Below, piece after piece: positions 25,255 through 33,134 of a DNA stretch of 64,000 bases. The stretch is taken from contig JARRCS010000013.1 in the NCBI GenBank assembly GCA_029981855.1, positions 1 to 64,000 on the forward strand, written 5' to 3'. This DNA comes from Halanaerobiales bacterium (lineage in GTDB: Bacteria > Bacillota > Halanaerobiia > Halanaerobiales > DTU029). The notes beneath the pieces are model-generated. The model had not been told where the DNA came from, searched no databases, and worked only from the letters and a program-made list of their open reading frames with translations. The position numbers and the translations under genes are program-made. How positions within the stretch are numbered: the first letter of the stretch is position 1; every line of letters begins with the position of its first letter.

Positions 25255-25581
25255 TTAAGCTTTTTCCTCAAATAAACTCATCTGGTTTTCATTGACATTC
25301 TGCGATTTTAATATTTCTCTTATCCAGGTTTCTGTTAAATTATATTTTCTGGCCAGCTCGGTAACATTGCCCCCATTAAACTCTTTGACAATCCTTTCAT
25401 TTCTGATGTTTTGTAGAGCCCTTTCAGCTTTGGGAAAATAAACTGATGCTCCGCCATAAATTTCAGAAAGGGAGAGAGCAGCCTCTATCCCAATTTGTTC
25501 AGCTATAGTCTTATAGGGCTCTGGCAAGTCACCGATATTTGACTCGTCAATATAATCAATATACTTCTCAACATATCCCAT
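25255..25581 (-). CDS. Mor-family transcription activator
   Basis: This 108-residue protein resembles Mu Mor/C activators. The dimerisation part (EPYKTIAEQIGIEAALSLSEIYGGASVYFPK) is the family hallmark, followed by the HTH with VKEFNGGNVTELARKYNLTETWIREIL. Mor activates middle or late phage promoters by binding near -40. ATG 25581 with an AAGGAGGG site is chosen over an upstream in-frame start. Only one Mor/C-type gene was seen, so it may drive the late operon directly. Confidence 0.92.
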   Translation of the reverse strand: MGYVEKYIDYIDESNIGDLPEPYKTIAEQIGIEAALSLSEIYGGASVYFPKAERALQNIRNERIVKEFNGGNVTELARKYNLTETWIREILKSQNVNENQMSLFEEKA

Positions 25582-25604
25582 AACTGCTCCCTCCTTTAAG
25601 TTAA

Positions 25605-26009
25605 TCATTTATAACCCCGCCTTACCATGGCTTTTAGAGCTTCAATAATTTTATTTGCTTCAGCCCGGGTTTGAGGCCAGGGTTTGCCAATCTGCCTGCG
25701 GTTAAATCCTATTTGTCTTTTTGAGTCGTCCCAACCTAATTTATTATATAATTCATTAATTAAATCCTGCATTCCTGGTGTAATTACGCCGTGGGGTTTG
25801 TTTTCTCTTTTTCTTTTAGGTTTTTTGGGCTTTGATTTAAAGCCCAGTTTTTCAAATCTCCTCATTACTTTTTTAAAACCTTTGTCGCTTAATTTGGTTG
25901 AACTTTTAACCCCGGCCTCCTGATAGAGAATCTCCCGATAAAGGTCATCATCTAAACCCAGTTGGTTTTTGGCCACATGGAGTAAAGCTTTTTTCTTATT
26001 GCTGATCAT
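25605..26009 (-). CDS. GemA/gp16-like regulatory protein (DUF1018)
   Basis: This 134-residue protein begins KKALLHVAKNQLGLDDDLYREILYQEAGVKSSTKLSDKGFKKVMRRFEKLGF, the conserved core of Mu gp16 (GemA). The C-terminal part holds GMQDLINELYNKLGWDDSKRQIGFNRRQIGKPWPQTRAEANKIIEAL. In Mu, GemA affects host gene expression and DNA topology early in lytic growth. It overlaps the upstream gene by 14 bases. Confidence 0.9.
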   Translation of the reverse strand: MISNKKKALLHVAKNQLGLDDDLYREILYQEAGVKSSTKLSDKGFKKVMRRFEKLGFKSKPKKPKRKRENKPHGVITPGMQDLINELYNKLGWDDSKRQIGFNRRQIGKPWPQTRAEANKIIEALKAMVRRGYK

Positions 26010-26484
26010 CGCCCGAACCTCTCAGCCAGAGGTTATATTTACGGCAACTCTCCCAGGAGGCAACATCATTAACTCCGCTAGAAATATAACACAAGTAACA
26101 CTGAACAGGATTTACTGTTTTGCCGGTAGCAAGGCAATCACCTTTTATAAATATTTTGCTGGTAAAATCAATATATTTCCTATCTGCAGCTTTAATATTT
26201 AAGCTAAAGGCAAGTAAATTTAAATAGCTAAATATTTGTTCCAGGGTTAAATCTGTTTCAGCATAAATCTCCCAGATAAACTTACTGTAATCTAATAATT
26301 CGTCATATGTATGCCAGCTATTATGGTCCCATTCAGCAACACCTAGAAGATTGTAGACCTTTTGAAAAACCCTATGTTTATCTTTATTATCCCCCAACCA
26401 GTAATGCAATTCCTTAATTTTATTATCCATGACCTTTTCCACATCAAGCCTTTTTATTTTTATAGCTTCCTGGCTTTTGGCCAT
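25996..26484 (-). CDS. Hypothetical early prophage protein
   Basis: This 162-residue, mainly helical protein has four cysteines in its last third (CLATGKTVNPVQCYLCYI, then WESCRKY), possibly a metal site. It has a strong RBS (AAGGAGG) and overlaps both neighbours. No family is recognised. Its place between the excisionase-like protein and GemA suggests an early replication or host-control role. Confidence 0.75.
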   Translation of the reverse strand: MAKSQEAIKIKRLDVEKVMDNKIKELHYWLGDNKDKHRVFQKVYNLLGVAEWDHNSWHTYDELLDYSKFIWEIYAETDLTLEQIFSYLNLLAFSLNIKAADRKYIDFTSKIFIKGDCLATGKTVNPVQCYLCYISSGVNDVASWESCRKYNLWLRGSGDDQQ

Positions 26485-26771
26485 TGCTTTTCCTCCTTAA
26501 TTTTTATTTTCGATGATATCGCAAATAAAGTGTATAAAAGCATCTCTAAGATGGGGCGGGATTCCTTTTTGGTTTTGTTGCTGGGTTTAGGTTTAGGTTT
26601 GTTTGATTTCTTTTGTCTTTCTTTAAGGTACCTATTTACTTCACTATCATCTATTTGCCACTGTCCAAATCTATCTTTTTGAGCCTTAATCTTCTTTTGG
26701 TATATTAGATCCCGAACATAGGAGGGGGAGTGATTTAAGATCTCCCCCGCTGCCCTGGTGTCATATTTCAT
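26460..26771 (-). CDS. Excisionase/MerR-like HTH protein
   Basis: This 103-residue protein has an N-terminal winged HTH of the MerR/excisionase type (TRAAGEILNHSPSYVRDLIYQKKIKAQKDRFGQWQIDDSEVNRYLKE). A basic Lys/Pro-rich linker and a helical C-terminus follow. It probably binds phage DNA as an early regulator or architectural factor. Confidence 0.8.
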   Translation of the reverse strand: MKYDTRAAGEILNHSPSYVRDLIYQKKIKAQKDRFGQWQIDDSEVNRYLKERQKKSNKPKPKPSNKTKKESRPILEMLLYTLFAISSKIKIKEEKQWPKARKL

Positions 26772-26788
26772 AATTTTTTTACCACCCC

Positions 26789-27286
26789 CTAGCTGGTAAT
26801 TTTTTCTCGGTCTGTTTCATACCAGAAGGTGTCAGTAATTTTTTTGGTAGCTCCTAAGCCAACGATTACATCATCTGGGTAGGATTTTAAAACGTCCCTG
26901 TTAACTTTTTTCTTGACTATAATACAGTCACTCATTCCCCGTTTTTCCAGCATCTCAATAATTTTATTTTTGATTTTAGAGGGGATGGTCAGCCTGGTTG
27001 ATTTCCTAAAACCTACCTGGCCAAAATTAAGCTTTTTGGATTTGCCTTTAATATCAATACGGTTAAGGGTAACAAACCTCTTTAAGTCTTTCGATAATTG
27101 TTTAATCCTCTTTTGGATGGGCTCGGCTTTATCGCTGTACTCAAGCTTAATATCTGATATTTTTTGGTTCATCTGGTTTTCCAGTTCCTCTTTTCGGAGC
27201 TCAAGTTCAGCAATTTCTTTCATGACCAGATCTGCTTCTTCCCAGTTTTGAATTTTTTCTTCATCTTCCATTCTAACCCTTGCCAT
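26789..27286 (-). CDS. gam: Gam-like host-nuclease inhibitor
   Basis: This 165-residue Ku-like protein of the Mu Gam family protects linear DNA ends from exonucleases. The N-terminal long coiled coil (WEEADLVMKEIAELELRKEELENQMNQKISDIK) is followed by LSKDLKRFVTLNRIDIKGKSKKLNFGQVGFRKSTRLTIPSK, the family hallmark. Late KITDTFWYETDRE is also typical. ATG 27286 is preferred by RBS spacing. Confidence 0.92.
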   Translation of the reverse strand: MARVRMEDEEKIQNWEEADLVMKEIAELELRKEELENQMNQKISDIKLEYSDKAEPIQKRIKQLSKDLKRFVTLNRIDIKGKSKKLNFGQVGFRKSTRLTIPSKIKNKIIEMLEKRGMSDCIIVKKKVNRDVLKSYPDDVIVGLGATKKITDTFWYETDREKITS

Positions 27287-27365
27287 TATCATCATCCTTT
27301 CTATCAGTATTTAGATTTCCCAATCTTTGTAAAGGTTTTAACAACTTTTTGTTGAATTATATACC

Positions 27366-27451
27366 AGGGTGCTGCATTGATTCCAGAGTATTGCTCTGAT
27401 TGTCTTAATGATTTAAAAGAAGAATAAAGTAAATTTATAATGCAGCACCCT
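27366..27451 (-). repeat. Long inverted repeat with inner hairpin
   Basis: A perfect 13-bp inverted repeat (AGGGTGCTGCATT at 27366-27378, AATGCAGCACCCT at 27439-27451) encloses 60 nt that include a smaller hairpin CAGAG-TATTG-CTCTG (27384-27398). It lies in the 176-bp gap between Gam and the 57-residue gene, 12 bases after that gene's stop. No T-run follows it. It looks like a folded RNA element rather than a simple terminator. Confidence 0.7.
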
Positions 27452-27462
27452 TATTTCATTTT

Positions 27463-27636
27463 TTACTCAGCCAGTTTAGCTGTCAGTTCATTAACCCTGT
27501 TGACCAATGCTTCAATGATATTCTCAAGTTTATTCATTTTATCAGCATCAAACGGGGTTCCTTCTTTAATTATGTTTCCTTCTCCGTCAACTTCTTCATC
27601 GACCCAATTGGTTTTCTTATACTCTAGTTTTTCCAT
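27463..27636 (-). CDS. Small protein with tail-fibre N-terminal motif
   Basis: This 57-residue protein, with ATG 27636 after AAGGAGG, reads KKTNWVDEEVDGEGNIIKEGTPFDADKMNKLE and then a short leucine-rich coiled coil (IIEALVNRVNELTAKLAE). The first part matches the N-terminus of the fibre-like protein at 3352-3837 (W-x-DEVV-DE-GN-I-x-EGT). Finding this motif among early genes is odd. It is flanked by a hammerhead ribozyme upstream and a 13-bp inverted repeat downstream. Confidence 0.8.
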   Translation of the reverse strand: MEKLEYKKTNWVDEEVDGEGNIIKEGTPFDADKMNKLENIIEALVNRVNELTAKLAE

Positions 27637-27670
27637 ATAAACACCTCCTTTCATAAACTTCTTATAGCCT

Positions 27671-27728
27671 GTCTCATCAGGACGGGTAGGCCACCTCCCG
27701 CCAACAGGGCATAAGGCCCTGTTTCGAC
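27671..27728 (-). ncRNA. Type II hammerhead ribozyme
   Basis: In minus-strand order: GTC (stem II 5' strand), GAAA core, stem III CAGGGC-CUUAU-GCCCUG, UU, stem I GGCGGG...CCCGUC (six pairs including one G-U), core CUGAUGA, then GAC (stem II 3' strand). All invariant core positions are present: C3-UGAUGA9, G12-AAA15.1, U16.1 and H17 (here U). The predicted cut is between 27703 and 27702. Stem II has only three Watson-Crick pairs before weaker pairing. It fills the gap between the TAG of the 51-residue gene and the RBS of the 57-residue gene. Confidence 0.82.
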
Positions 27729-27883
27729 TAATCAGTTGCTGCTACAGACCTTTTTAAATCTTCCATTTGCCGCTCTTCATATATCTGGGCTGCTTCTTCG
27801 GCGATTCGGTGAAGGGTTTCCTCGGATAGACCCGGATAACTTTCTTTCAGATTTTCTTTAACCCGTTCTTTGACATCGTTCAT
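27728..27883 (-). CDS. Small acidic helical protein
   Basis: This 51-residue protein with a GGAGGTG ribosome site upstream is fully helical in appearance (VKERVKENLKESYPGLSEETLHRIAEEAAQIYEERQ). No family is recognised. The last base of its TAG stop is also the first base of the hammerhead stem II, so ribosomes finishing this gene would run into the ribozyme. Confidence 0.75.
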   Translation of the reverse strand: MNDVKERVKENLKESYPGLSEETLHRIAEEAAQIYEERQMEDLKRSVAATD

Positions 27884-27940
27884 TATCTGTCACCTCCGCG
27901 GTTTCGCTGTCTAATCAAAGGGAAGAGAAGAGACTTAAAT

Positions 27941-28072
27941 CTATGGGGGGCTTATCTTGGATTTTTGTACTGGTCTTATCCTGGTAATTTGATAGCCATT
28001 CCTGCTAATCTGCTTTAATACCAGCCGATTATTAATTCTTTCTGGTTTTCTAAAAGTAATTGACGGAAACAT
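27941..28072 (-). CDS. Small basic protein
   Basis: This 43-residue protein, rich in Arg and Lys (FRKPERINNRLVLKQISRNGYQITRIRPVQKSK), has AAGGAGG seven bases before ATG. The stop of the upstream gene sits just before that ATG. No homologue is recognised. Tight coupling and a strong RBS support it as a real gene. Confidence 0.65.
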   Translation of the reverse strand: MFPSITFRKPERINNRLVLKQISRNGYQITRIRPVQKSKISPP

Positions 28073-28315
28073 TCAATCAACCTCCTTAAGTAGCAACTTC
28101 CTTAATCCTTCATCTTTAGATATTGCTTTATAAACTGCCTTTGCCCAGACATTAAATACCTTGACTGCTTTTTCTAAAGCCGGGACAAATACAGCTCGAA
28201 TAGAGTCTGAGAACTCTTTTAAAACTAAGTGATTCCTGAATAACTGAATCTGGTTTCTGTCTTCATAATCAAGCCGATCCCATATCGTAACCTTAAATTC
28301 CTGATTATTTTCCAT
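28073..28315 (-). CDS. Hypothetical early protein
   Basis: This 80-residue helical protein (TIWDRLDYEDRNQIQLFRNHLVLKEFSDSIRAVFVPALEKAVKVF) has GGAGGCGG upstream of ATG 28315. It is part of the early operon after MuB and has no recognised domain. Confidence 0.75.
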   Translation of the reverse strand: MENNQEFKVTIWDRLDYEDRNQIQLFRNHLVLKEFSDSIRAVFVPALEKAVKVFNVWAKAVYKAISKDEGLRKLLLKEVD

Positions 28316-28463
28316 CAAACCGCCTCCTACGGTTTTGTTTTATCCTATTAAAGAGTTTTGAGATGTAATAGGATAGTTCAATAAGGATATCCCCAACAAT
28401 AACGATGATAATAACAAATATAGTCAGGATTATTAACCCTATCAATTTCAGGTCAAGTTTCAT
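28305..28463 (-). CDS. Small single-pass membrane protein
   Basis: This 52-residue protein has one transmembrane segment (LIGLIILTIFVIIIVIVGDILI, about 7-28) and a basic tail ending KQNRRRRFDGK. Its ATG overlaps the MuB stop (TAATG), and its 3' end overlaps the next gene by 11 bases, both signs of translational coupling. Function is unknown. Confidence 0.75.
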   Translation of the reverse strand: MKLDLKLIGLIILTIFVIIIVIVGDILIELSYYISKLFNRIKQNRRRRFDGK

Positions 28464-29434
28464 TATTCTCCTTCCAGCATACGTTCGGCGGCATATAAAT
28501 AATCGATTGTTACCTGAGCATTTTTTTTATAGGCAAAGGTCATGGCCAGAATTAAATGTTTAACCATATATCTAAAACCGCCAGGACCGTTGGCTTTTTC
28601 ATATAGGAAATTGATGACCTCTTGATCAGGGTCCGTCACGTTTTGTTCTACGATCATCCGGACATCATTTTTTGATTTTTTCCCGGTGATCCTTCTATGG
28701 ATACCTATCCGGGAAAAGAGTTGAGCAAATTCAGCTATTCTGCCATGACCCATCTGGTCGAGCACTAAAGGATTGCCCGCCAGGATAATTGGTGTTTTCG
28801 TTGCATCATGAATGGCCTGCAGGGTGTGGAGAGATGAGGGTGTTAGATGCTGAGCTTCATCAATAATAAACATCTTTCCACTGTCCTTTAAAGCCTTGAT
28901 AACCGCTCTTTGTTTGGCAGCCATGGTTCCTGCTTCCTGTTTATTAAGTACTTCAAGCATTTCATCAAGTAAGGCAATTGGGGCCTTAGTTGCCGGGCTA
29001 ATACTGATGTATTCCACTCCCGGATTTTCGCTGGCAAACTTCTTCATAGTAATGGTTTTGCCGATGCCAGGGTCACCCACTATAGCGCCCATGTCATTAT
29101 TGATTAAAGCAAAGTTTAGGACTGTCATGATTTCAGATGCCGTCTCGGTCATCACAAATTCTGGCTGTTTGGGGGCTTTTTGCTTTTGTAGATGCAGTTT
29201 TAAATATTTTTTAGCTGTTACATAAACGCCCTCAACATCACCTTTATACTGGTTGTTTAGAAACTGGGAAAGGGTAGAAGGGGAGAACCCTAACTGTCTG
29301 GCTAATTTCGACTGAGAAATTTTGGTTTCATCAATATGTTTTTTTAAAGCCTTCCTGATACTCTCGATCTGCTCTGGACTAATTTCCTGCTTTTCTTCCT
29401 CCACCTGAGGATTAACCATTTTTAAAGCTTCCAT
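28463..29434 (-). CDS. Transposition target protein B (MuB-like ATPase)
   Basis: This 323-residue AAA+ ATPase forms filaments on target DNA and activates MuA. An N-terminal HTH (KISQSKLARQLGFSPSTLSQFLNNQYKGD, about 38-66) precedes the ATPase domain with Walker A VGDPGIGKT (about 117-125) and Walker B MFIIDEAQHL (about 190). FSRIGIHRRI and GGFRYMVKHLILAMTFA follow. It is encoded 23 bp after the transposase, as in Mu. Confidence 0.95.
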   Translation of the reverse strand: MEALKMVNPQVEEEKQEISPEQIESIRKALKKHIDETKISQSKLARQLGFSPSTLSQFLNNQYKGDVEGVYVTAKKYLKLHLQKQKAPKQPEFVMTETASEIMTVLNFALINNDMGAIVGDPGIGKTITMKKFASENPGVEYISISPATKAPIALLDEMLEVLNKQEAGTMAAKQRAVIKALKDSGKMFIIDEAQHLTPSSLHTLQAIHDATKTPIILAGNPLVLDQMGHGRIAEFAQLFSRIGIHRRITGKKSKNDVRMIVEQNVTDPDQEVINFLYEKANGPGGFRYMVKHLILAMTFAYKKNAQVTIDYLYAAERMLEGE

Positions 29435-29457
29435 TTATTTATACACCTCCATATTAT

Positions 29458-31500
29458 TTAAAAATCAAAACCTAATGCCTTCCTTAGTTCCTTCATATCC
29501 TGCTTTTTTTGTTTCTCCCTGTCGATTTTTTCTTTCTGCTCTTCAGTAAACATCTTAAAGAGTTCGGTTATATTATCATCCTGACCCTTAGTTGCTGCAC
29601 TCTCTCTGGCCTGTTTGTTTTGCTGCTTGTCCATTTTCTTAAGTGAATCATGAAAGTCTGGTTTAATTAGTTCTACCACCTTGGGATTATCAACCGGGTC
29701 TTCGGCCTGCATCCTGCGCCTTTTTTCTTTTTCTTTATCTTTGAGCTGGTCTTCAAGAGTGTATTCCTTCACCTGGACGAGATGTTCCTTGAATTCTTTA
29801 ACTGGTTGTTCGATTTTTTTGCGCATACTGTGGTATTCTTTCATCTGTTTTTCATCTGCAAAGATAGGATGAGATTTCTCTATGGCATAGGCCATGCAGA
29901 TCAGGTTGTCCTTCAGGTCACAGATATATACCTTTGTCAGGTCATCACTCTTGTAACGGACTATAACATCTTGACCATAATATTGCGCTAATTCTGGGCT
30001 GGTATAGTTTTGATTGAAGAGCTGGATACCGTTTCTCCTGACCTTGCGTGTGCCTGGTGATTTGGTCATCAAAAAGGCCAGGTCTTTTTCGCTGATCCAG
30101 CGGGTTTTCTTCAAGTTATTTTTATATACAACCCTCGGGCTTTTCCCGTTCATCGCCTCCCCGGTCTGGGGCCTTTCGTGATAATCCACATCCAGCCATT
30201 TGGCAAAGGTTTCTTTAAAGTCTTCAAAGGGGATAATATTGCTTTTATCCTTCAAAATATCTTCCAGGGATTCTTTGCGTTCCTGAACATTCCCGCCTCT
30301 AAAGGTTTTGAACTTTCTGTCGAAGGTATCTTTAACGATTTTAAAAGTCGGTTCAATTATTTTAGCCCTGGCATTAAAGGGAATGGCAAAATGGGGAGTT
30401 ATCTTTAATGCTTCAATCATTGAGGTAGCCTGATCTTGATCATATGAAATTTTCTTCTCACTTTCTTTGACCCGGCCACCAGCAAAAATCTTGGCCCGGT
30501 AATCTTTTCCGTTGTCAATAATGATGTGTTCGGGAGCCCCGTATTCCTCAATGGCTCGTCCAAAACTTTCCATAATGGTATTTAGGTTCGGGTTCAGGGT
30601 GATTGTGTAACCAACAAAAACAGATGACCTCATATCCAGCCAGGCTGTTAACCAGGGGGCTTTGATGGACCCATCTTCCATCAGTACAAAAACATCAAAC
30701 TGCCGGTGGTCTCCAACCCAGACCTCATTACTCTTCAGGAGGGTTCTGTCCCTTTCAATATATGGTAGTACCTTATTTTTGAATGCTGTTTTACCTTCAC
30801 GAAGAGCAATTTTGACCTGTGGTTTTAAATACCTCGGGTCTTTCACATACCTTCTCATGGTCCTTTCAGAGGGTATCTTGCCCCAGCCTTCTATTTTGGC
30901 TTTGGTCTTTACCGTCCGGTAACATTCAGATATAGAAAGCTGATTCTCGGTCAGATACAGTTTAAGAAAAAGCCACCAGGCATCCGGATTAATGTTTTCC
31001 GGAACCCCCTCCGGGGTAGAACTCTTTTTGAGGCCTCGCCGATCCATCAGACCCACGATACCTTCTTCTTTTAAGATCTTTTTGTCCCGGTAATAGGTTT
31101 TGGTGGAAAAGGGCCTGTCCGGGTAACTGGCTTTAACCACCTTACAGGCCTTGCGGGTAGCTTTGGTTTTGCCCATCCCCTCGGCCATGAATTCTTCAAT
31201 TAGTTCATCTGCCAGGTCAACCATTTTCTTTTTGATAATACCTTCCTCCCGGGCCCATTCGGCAAAATCCCCTACAGAATACGGTATGTAAATGTCATCA
31301 TCAGGTTTCTCTTCCTGAGCTAAGTGTCGGGCTATAGCCTCCGGGGGAAGGTTGAAAAGGTTAATCTTCATCACCTGGCCACCGCGCCCCATGCCTTCTA
31401 CATATTTAACCTGGCCGTATTTACCGTTGTTGGCATTTTTTTGGACTGCCCTCTCGGAAATGCCGCATAGTTCTGCTACCGTGCCGGTGTCTAGGAACAT
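29458..31500 (-). CDS. Mu-type transposase A
   Basis: This is a 680-residue DDE transposase. The N-terminal wHTH (VAELCGISERAVQKNANNGKYGQVKYVEGMGRGGQVMKINLFNLPPEAIARHLA) is followed by end-binding HTH domains (about 80-230). The catalytic core holds Asp in WVGDHRQFD (near 266), Asp in IIIDNGKDYRAKIF (near 332) and Glu in KIIEPTFKIVKDTF (near 383). A C-terminal basic region with LRKALGFDF probably contacts MuB. It drives integration and replicative transposition of the phage. Confidence 0.96.
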   Translation of the reverse strand: MFLDTGTVAELCGISERAVQKNANNGKYGQVKYVEGMGRGGQVMKINLFNLPPEAIARHLAQEEKPDDDIYIPYSVGDFAEWAREEGIIKKKMVDLADELIEEFMAEGMGKTKATRKACKVVKASYPDRPFSTKTYYRDKKILKEEGIVGLMDRRGLKKSSTPEGVPENINPDAWWLFLKLYLTENQLSISECYRTVKTKAKIEGWGKIPSERTMRRYVKDPRYLKPQVKIALREGKTAFKNKVLPYIERDRTLLKSNEVWVGDHRQFDVFVLMEDGSIKAPWLTAWLDMRSSVFVGYTITLNPNLNTIMESFGRAIEEYGAPEHIIIDNGKDYRAKIFAGGRVKESEKKISYDQDQATSMIEALKITPHFAIPFNARAKIIEPTFKIVKDTFDRKFKTFRGGNVQERKESLEDILKDKSNIIPFEDFKETFAKWLDVDYHERPQTGEAMNGKSPRVVYKNNLKKTRWISEKDLAFLMTKSPGTRKVRRNGIQLFNQNYTSPELAQYYGQDVIVRYKSDDLTKVYICDLKDNLICMAYAIEKSHPIFADEKQMKEYHSMRKKIEQPVKEFKEHLVQVKEYTLEDQLKDKEKEKRRRMQAEDPVDNPKVVELIKPDFHDSLKKMDKQQNKQARESAATKGQDDNITELFKMFTEEQKEKIDREKQKKQDMKELRKALGFDF

Positions 31501-31632
31501 TTTTTTATCACCCTGCCCCTGTCAATTTTTTCCTGTCTTTTTTCCGGGGAGAGGGCAGCTAGTTCTCCATTTATTTCTAGACGGCGTCTATTACCTTTTA
31601 GGTGGATGATACAGAGCAGTTTTTTCATTTTA

Positions 31633-32109
31633 TCACCTCATTTTCTCAAGAAAGTTTTTGATTGCAGCTTCTTTTTCTGATAGTTCTTTTTTGGCTTTTT
31701 CTATTTTTCCCAGTTCAGCCAGTAGAGCATCTTCGGATTCCAGGAGGTAGCAATCTATGAGATTGGCCATCTTTTCCAAAGGTTCTTTATAGCCTGTTAC
31801 CTGGCAAAAGGCCGGTAGATATTCAGCGGGAAAACGATGGTTTGTTTTGGATTCTGCGGTCCAGGAGTCGAGCATGGTTTTAGTTATCTCCTGGCCAACC
31901 AGTTCACTCATTTTGGCAGCTGCATCATAACGGCTGCCTTTATATTGTTTAAGCCCCTCAGAGAGCATCTCCTGGAGCTCGTTTTTGATATTAAAAACTC
32001 CTGCCCGGGTGCTTTTTTGAGAGCGTTTTTCCTGGCGCTCTCTTACCATGTCAAAAAGGGAGATCTGCCCGGACATATTGTTGTCCTTCCTTTTTTTGGT
32101 ATTAGCCAT
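31633..32109 (-). CDS. Early prophage regulator upstream of transposase
   Basis: This protein of about 158 residues starts with the Lys-rich TKKRKDNN, then FNIKNELQEMLSEGLKQYKGSRYDAAAKMSELVGQEITKTMLDSWTAESKTNHRFPAEYLPAFCQVTG. I recognise this pattern from proteins encoded just before transposase A in Mu-like phages. A predicted coiled coil ends it. It is probably a DNA-binding regulator, but the biochemical role is unknown. Confidence 0.8.
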   Translation of the reverse strand: MANTKKRKDNNMSGQISLFDMVRERQEKRSQKSTRAGVFNIKNELQEMLSEGLKQYKGSRYDAAAKMSELVGQEITKTMLDSWTAESKTNHRFPAEYLPAFCQVTGYKEPLEKMANLIDCYLLESEDALLAELGKIEKAKKELSEKEAAIKNFLEKMR

Positions 32110-32249
32110 TGCAACCACCTTTCATTGATGCTATAATTTAAGCATACGGTATAGTTAAGTGATTAACACCGTATTATCTGGTAAAGCCAGGTGTCAGGAG
32201 GCCAGTCCTGACACCGCCTTACCTCATTAAAAATCAAGGGGGTGAAACT

Positions 32250-32903
32250 GTGAGTAACAAAAAGAAAATACCTGACTCAGAAAAATATTTTAACTTTCTA
32301 CTTAATTCCAACCTGGCAGATGATTTATTAAATGAATGGTTTAATAATGAACCACTTGCCAGGGCTATCTTGCAAATGCTTGTAAAAAACAATCTGGTTG
32401 ACTATAATGAGGTCTTGGGTTATTTTGATTATTTGTCCAGAGAAAAACTGCGTAGAATAATGGATACTAAATCTTATGATCCTGACTCAATACCTCTTAA
32501 TGTAGATTTTTCAACAACCGAAGAAGAACTGTATAAAAGAGCAACAATGCAAGACGCTGATGACGCTTATCGTGTTTTTCTTTCAGCTATCAAAAAAGTA
32601 ATACCAGAGGCTTTACAAAACAAATATTTTACCAATGATCCTGTAATTAAAAATGAACAGAAATTAAATAATCTATGTGACGAAATATATAATTGTACTG
32701 ATATTCAAAGTATGTTTGACTGTTTTATTGTGGCGGATCAGGAAGTTCAAAAAGATTTAGTGGCTAAGTTGATATTATTTAACCGCAAACTAATAAAACT
32801 AAAGAGTCAATATGATGAAATTAAATTCCCTGAGACTACTATAGGTCAAATCAGATTGTTTCTTAAAGATGATGTTAAATCACCCGAACTAACTTCCCTA
32901 TAA
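32250..32903 (+). CDS. Unknown plus-strand gene in the early region, possible moron
   Basis: This 217-residue protein starts at GTG with AAGGGGGTG upstream. It is helical and acidic, with no recognised domain (KYFNFLLNSNLADDLLNEWFNNEPLARAILQMLVKNNLVDYNEVLGYFDYLSREKLRRIM). Its base composition is visibly more AT-rich than the flanking transposition genes, and it points against the early operon. Its 3' end overlaps the minus-strand gene at 32875. It may be a cargo gene such as a host-defence or exclusion function; this is only inferred. Confidence 0.78.
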   Translation: MSNKKKIPDSEKYFNFLLNSNLADDLLNEWFNNEPLARAILQMLVKNNLVDYNEVLGYFDYLSREKLRRIMDTKSYDPDSIPLNVDFSTTEEELYKRATMQDADDAYRVFLSAIKKVIPEALQNKYFTNDPVIKNEQKLNNLCDEIYNCTDIQSMFDCFIVADQEVQKDLVAKLILFNRKLIKLKSQYDEIKFPETTIGQIRLFLKDDVKSPELTSL

Positions 32904-33099
32904 TTCTACCGTCAATGGTAGTGGCATAAAGTGAGTTATTTTTTAATGAATTAAAAGGTGATTGGTTACCCGAAATAATTTCTACTGTTTCACCATGATG
33001 TAATAAATAATCTTTAAAGCGATAAATTTTACCATTGAATTTAATACCTTTATAGCCAACTTTGCGTTGGTTAGTATTGTTATAAGCTAGACAAGCCAT
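32875..33099 (-). CDS. Small hypothetical early protein
   Basis: This 74-residue basic, beta-rich protein (KVGYKGIKFNGKIYRFKDYLLHHGETVEIISGNQSPF) has AAGGAGG upstream of ATG 33099. It is in the leftward early operon after the Ner-like gene and converges with the 32250 gene, overlapping it by 29 bases. No family is recognised. Confidence 0.65.
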   Translation of the reverse strand: MACLAYNNTNQRKVGYKGIKFNGKIYRFKDYLLHHGETVEIISGNQSPFNSLKNNSLYATTIDGRIIGKLVRVI

Positions 33100-33134
33100 T
33101 TAATTCGCCTCCTTTAAAAATATATAAATATTGG

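Noticed and set aside
31491-31630. A 45-codon protein-like frame just upstream of the transposase (KGNRRRLEINGELAAL...)
   Set aside because: The good RBS and ATG at 31629 are out of frame with it because of a run of seven A; the ATG frame stops after 12 codons. Without an ATG, GTG or TTG in frame it is not listed as a gene, though a small indel cannot be excluded.
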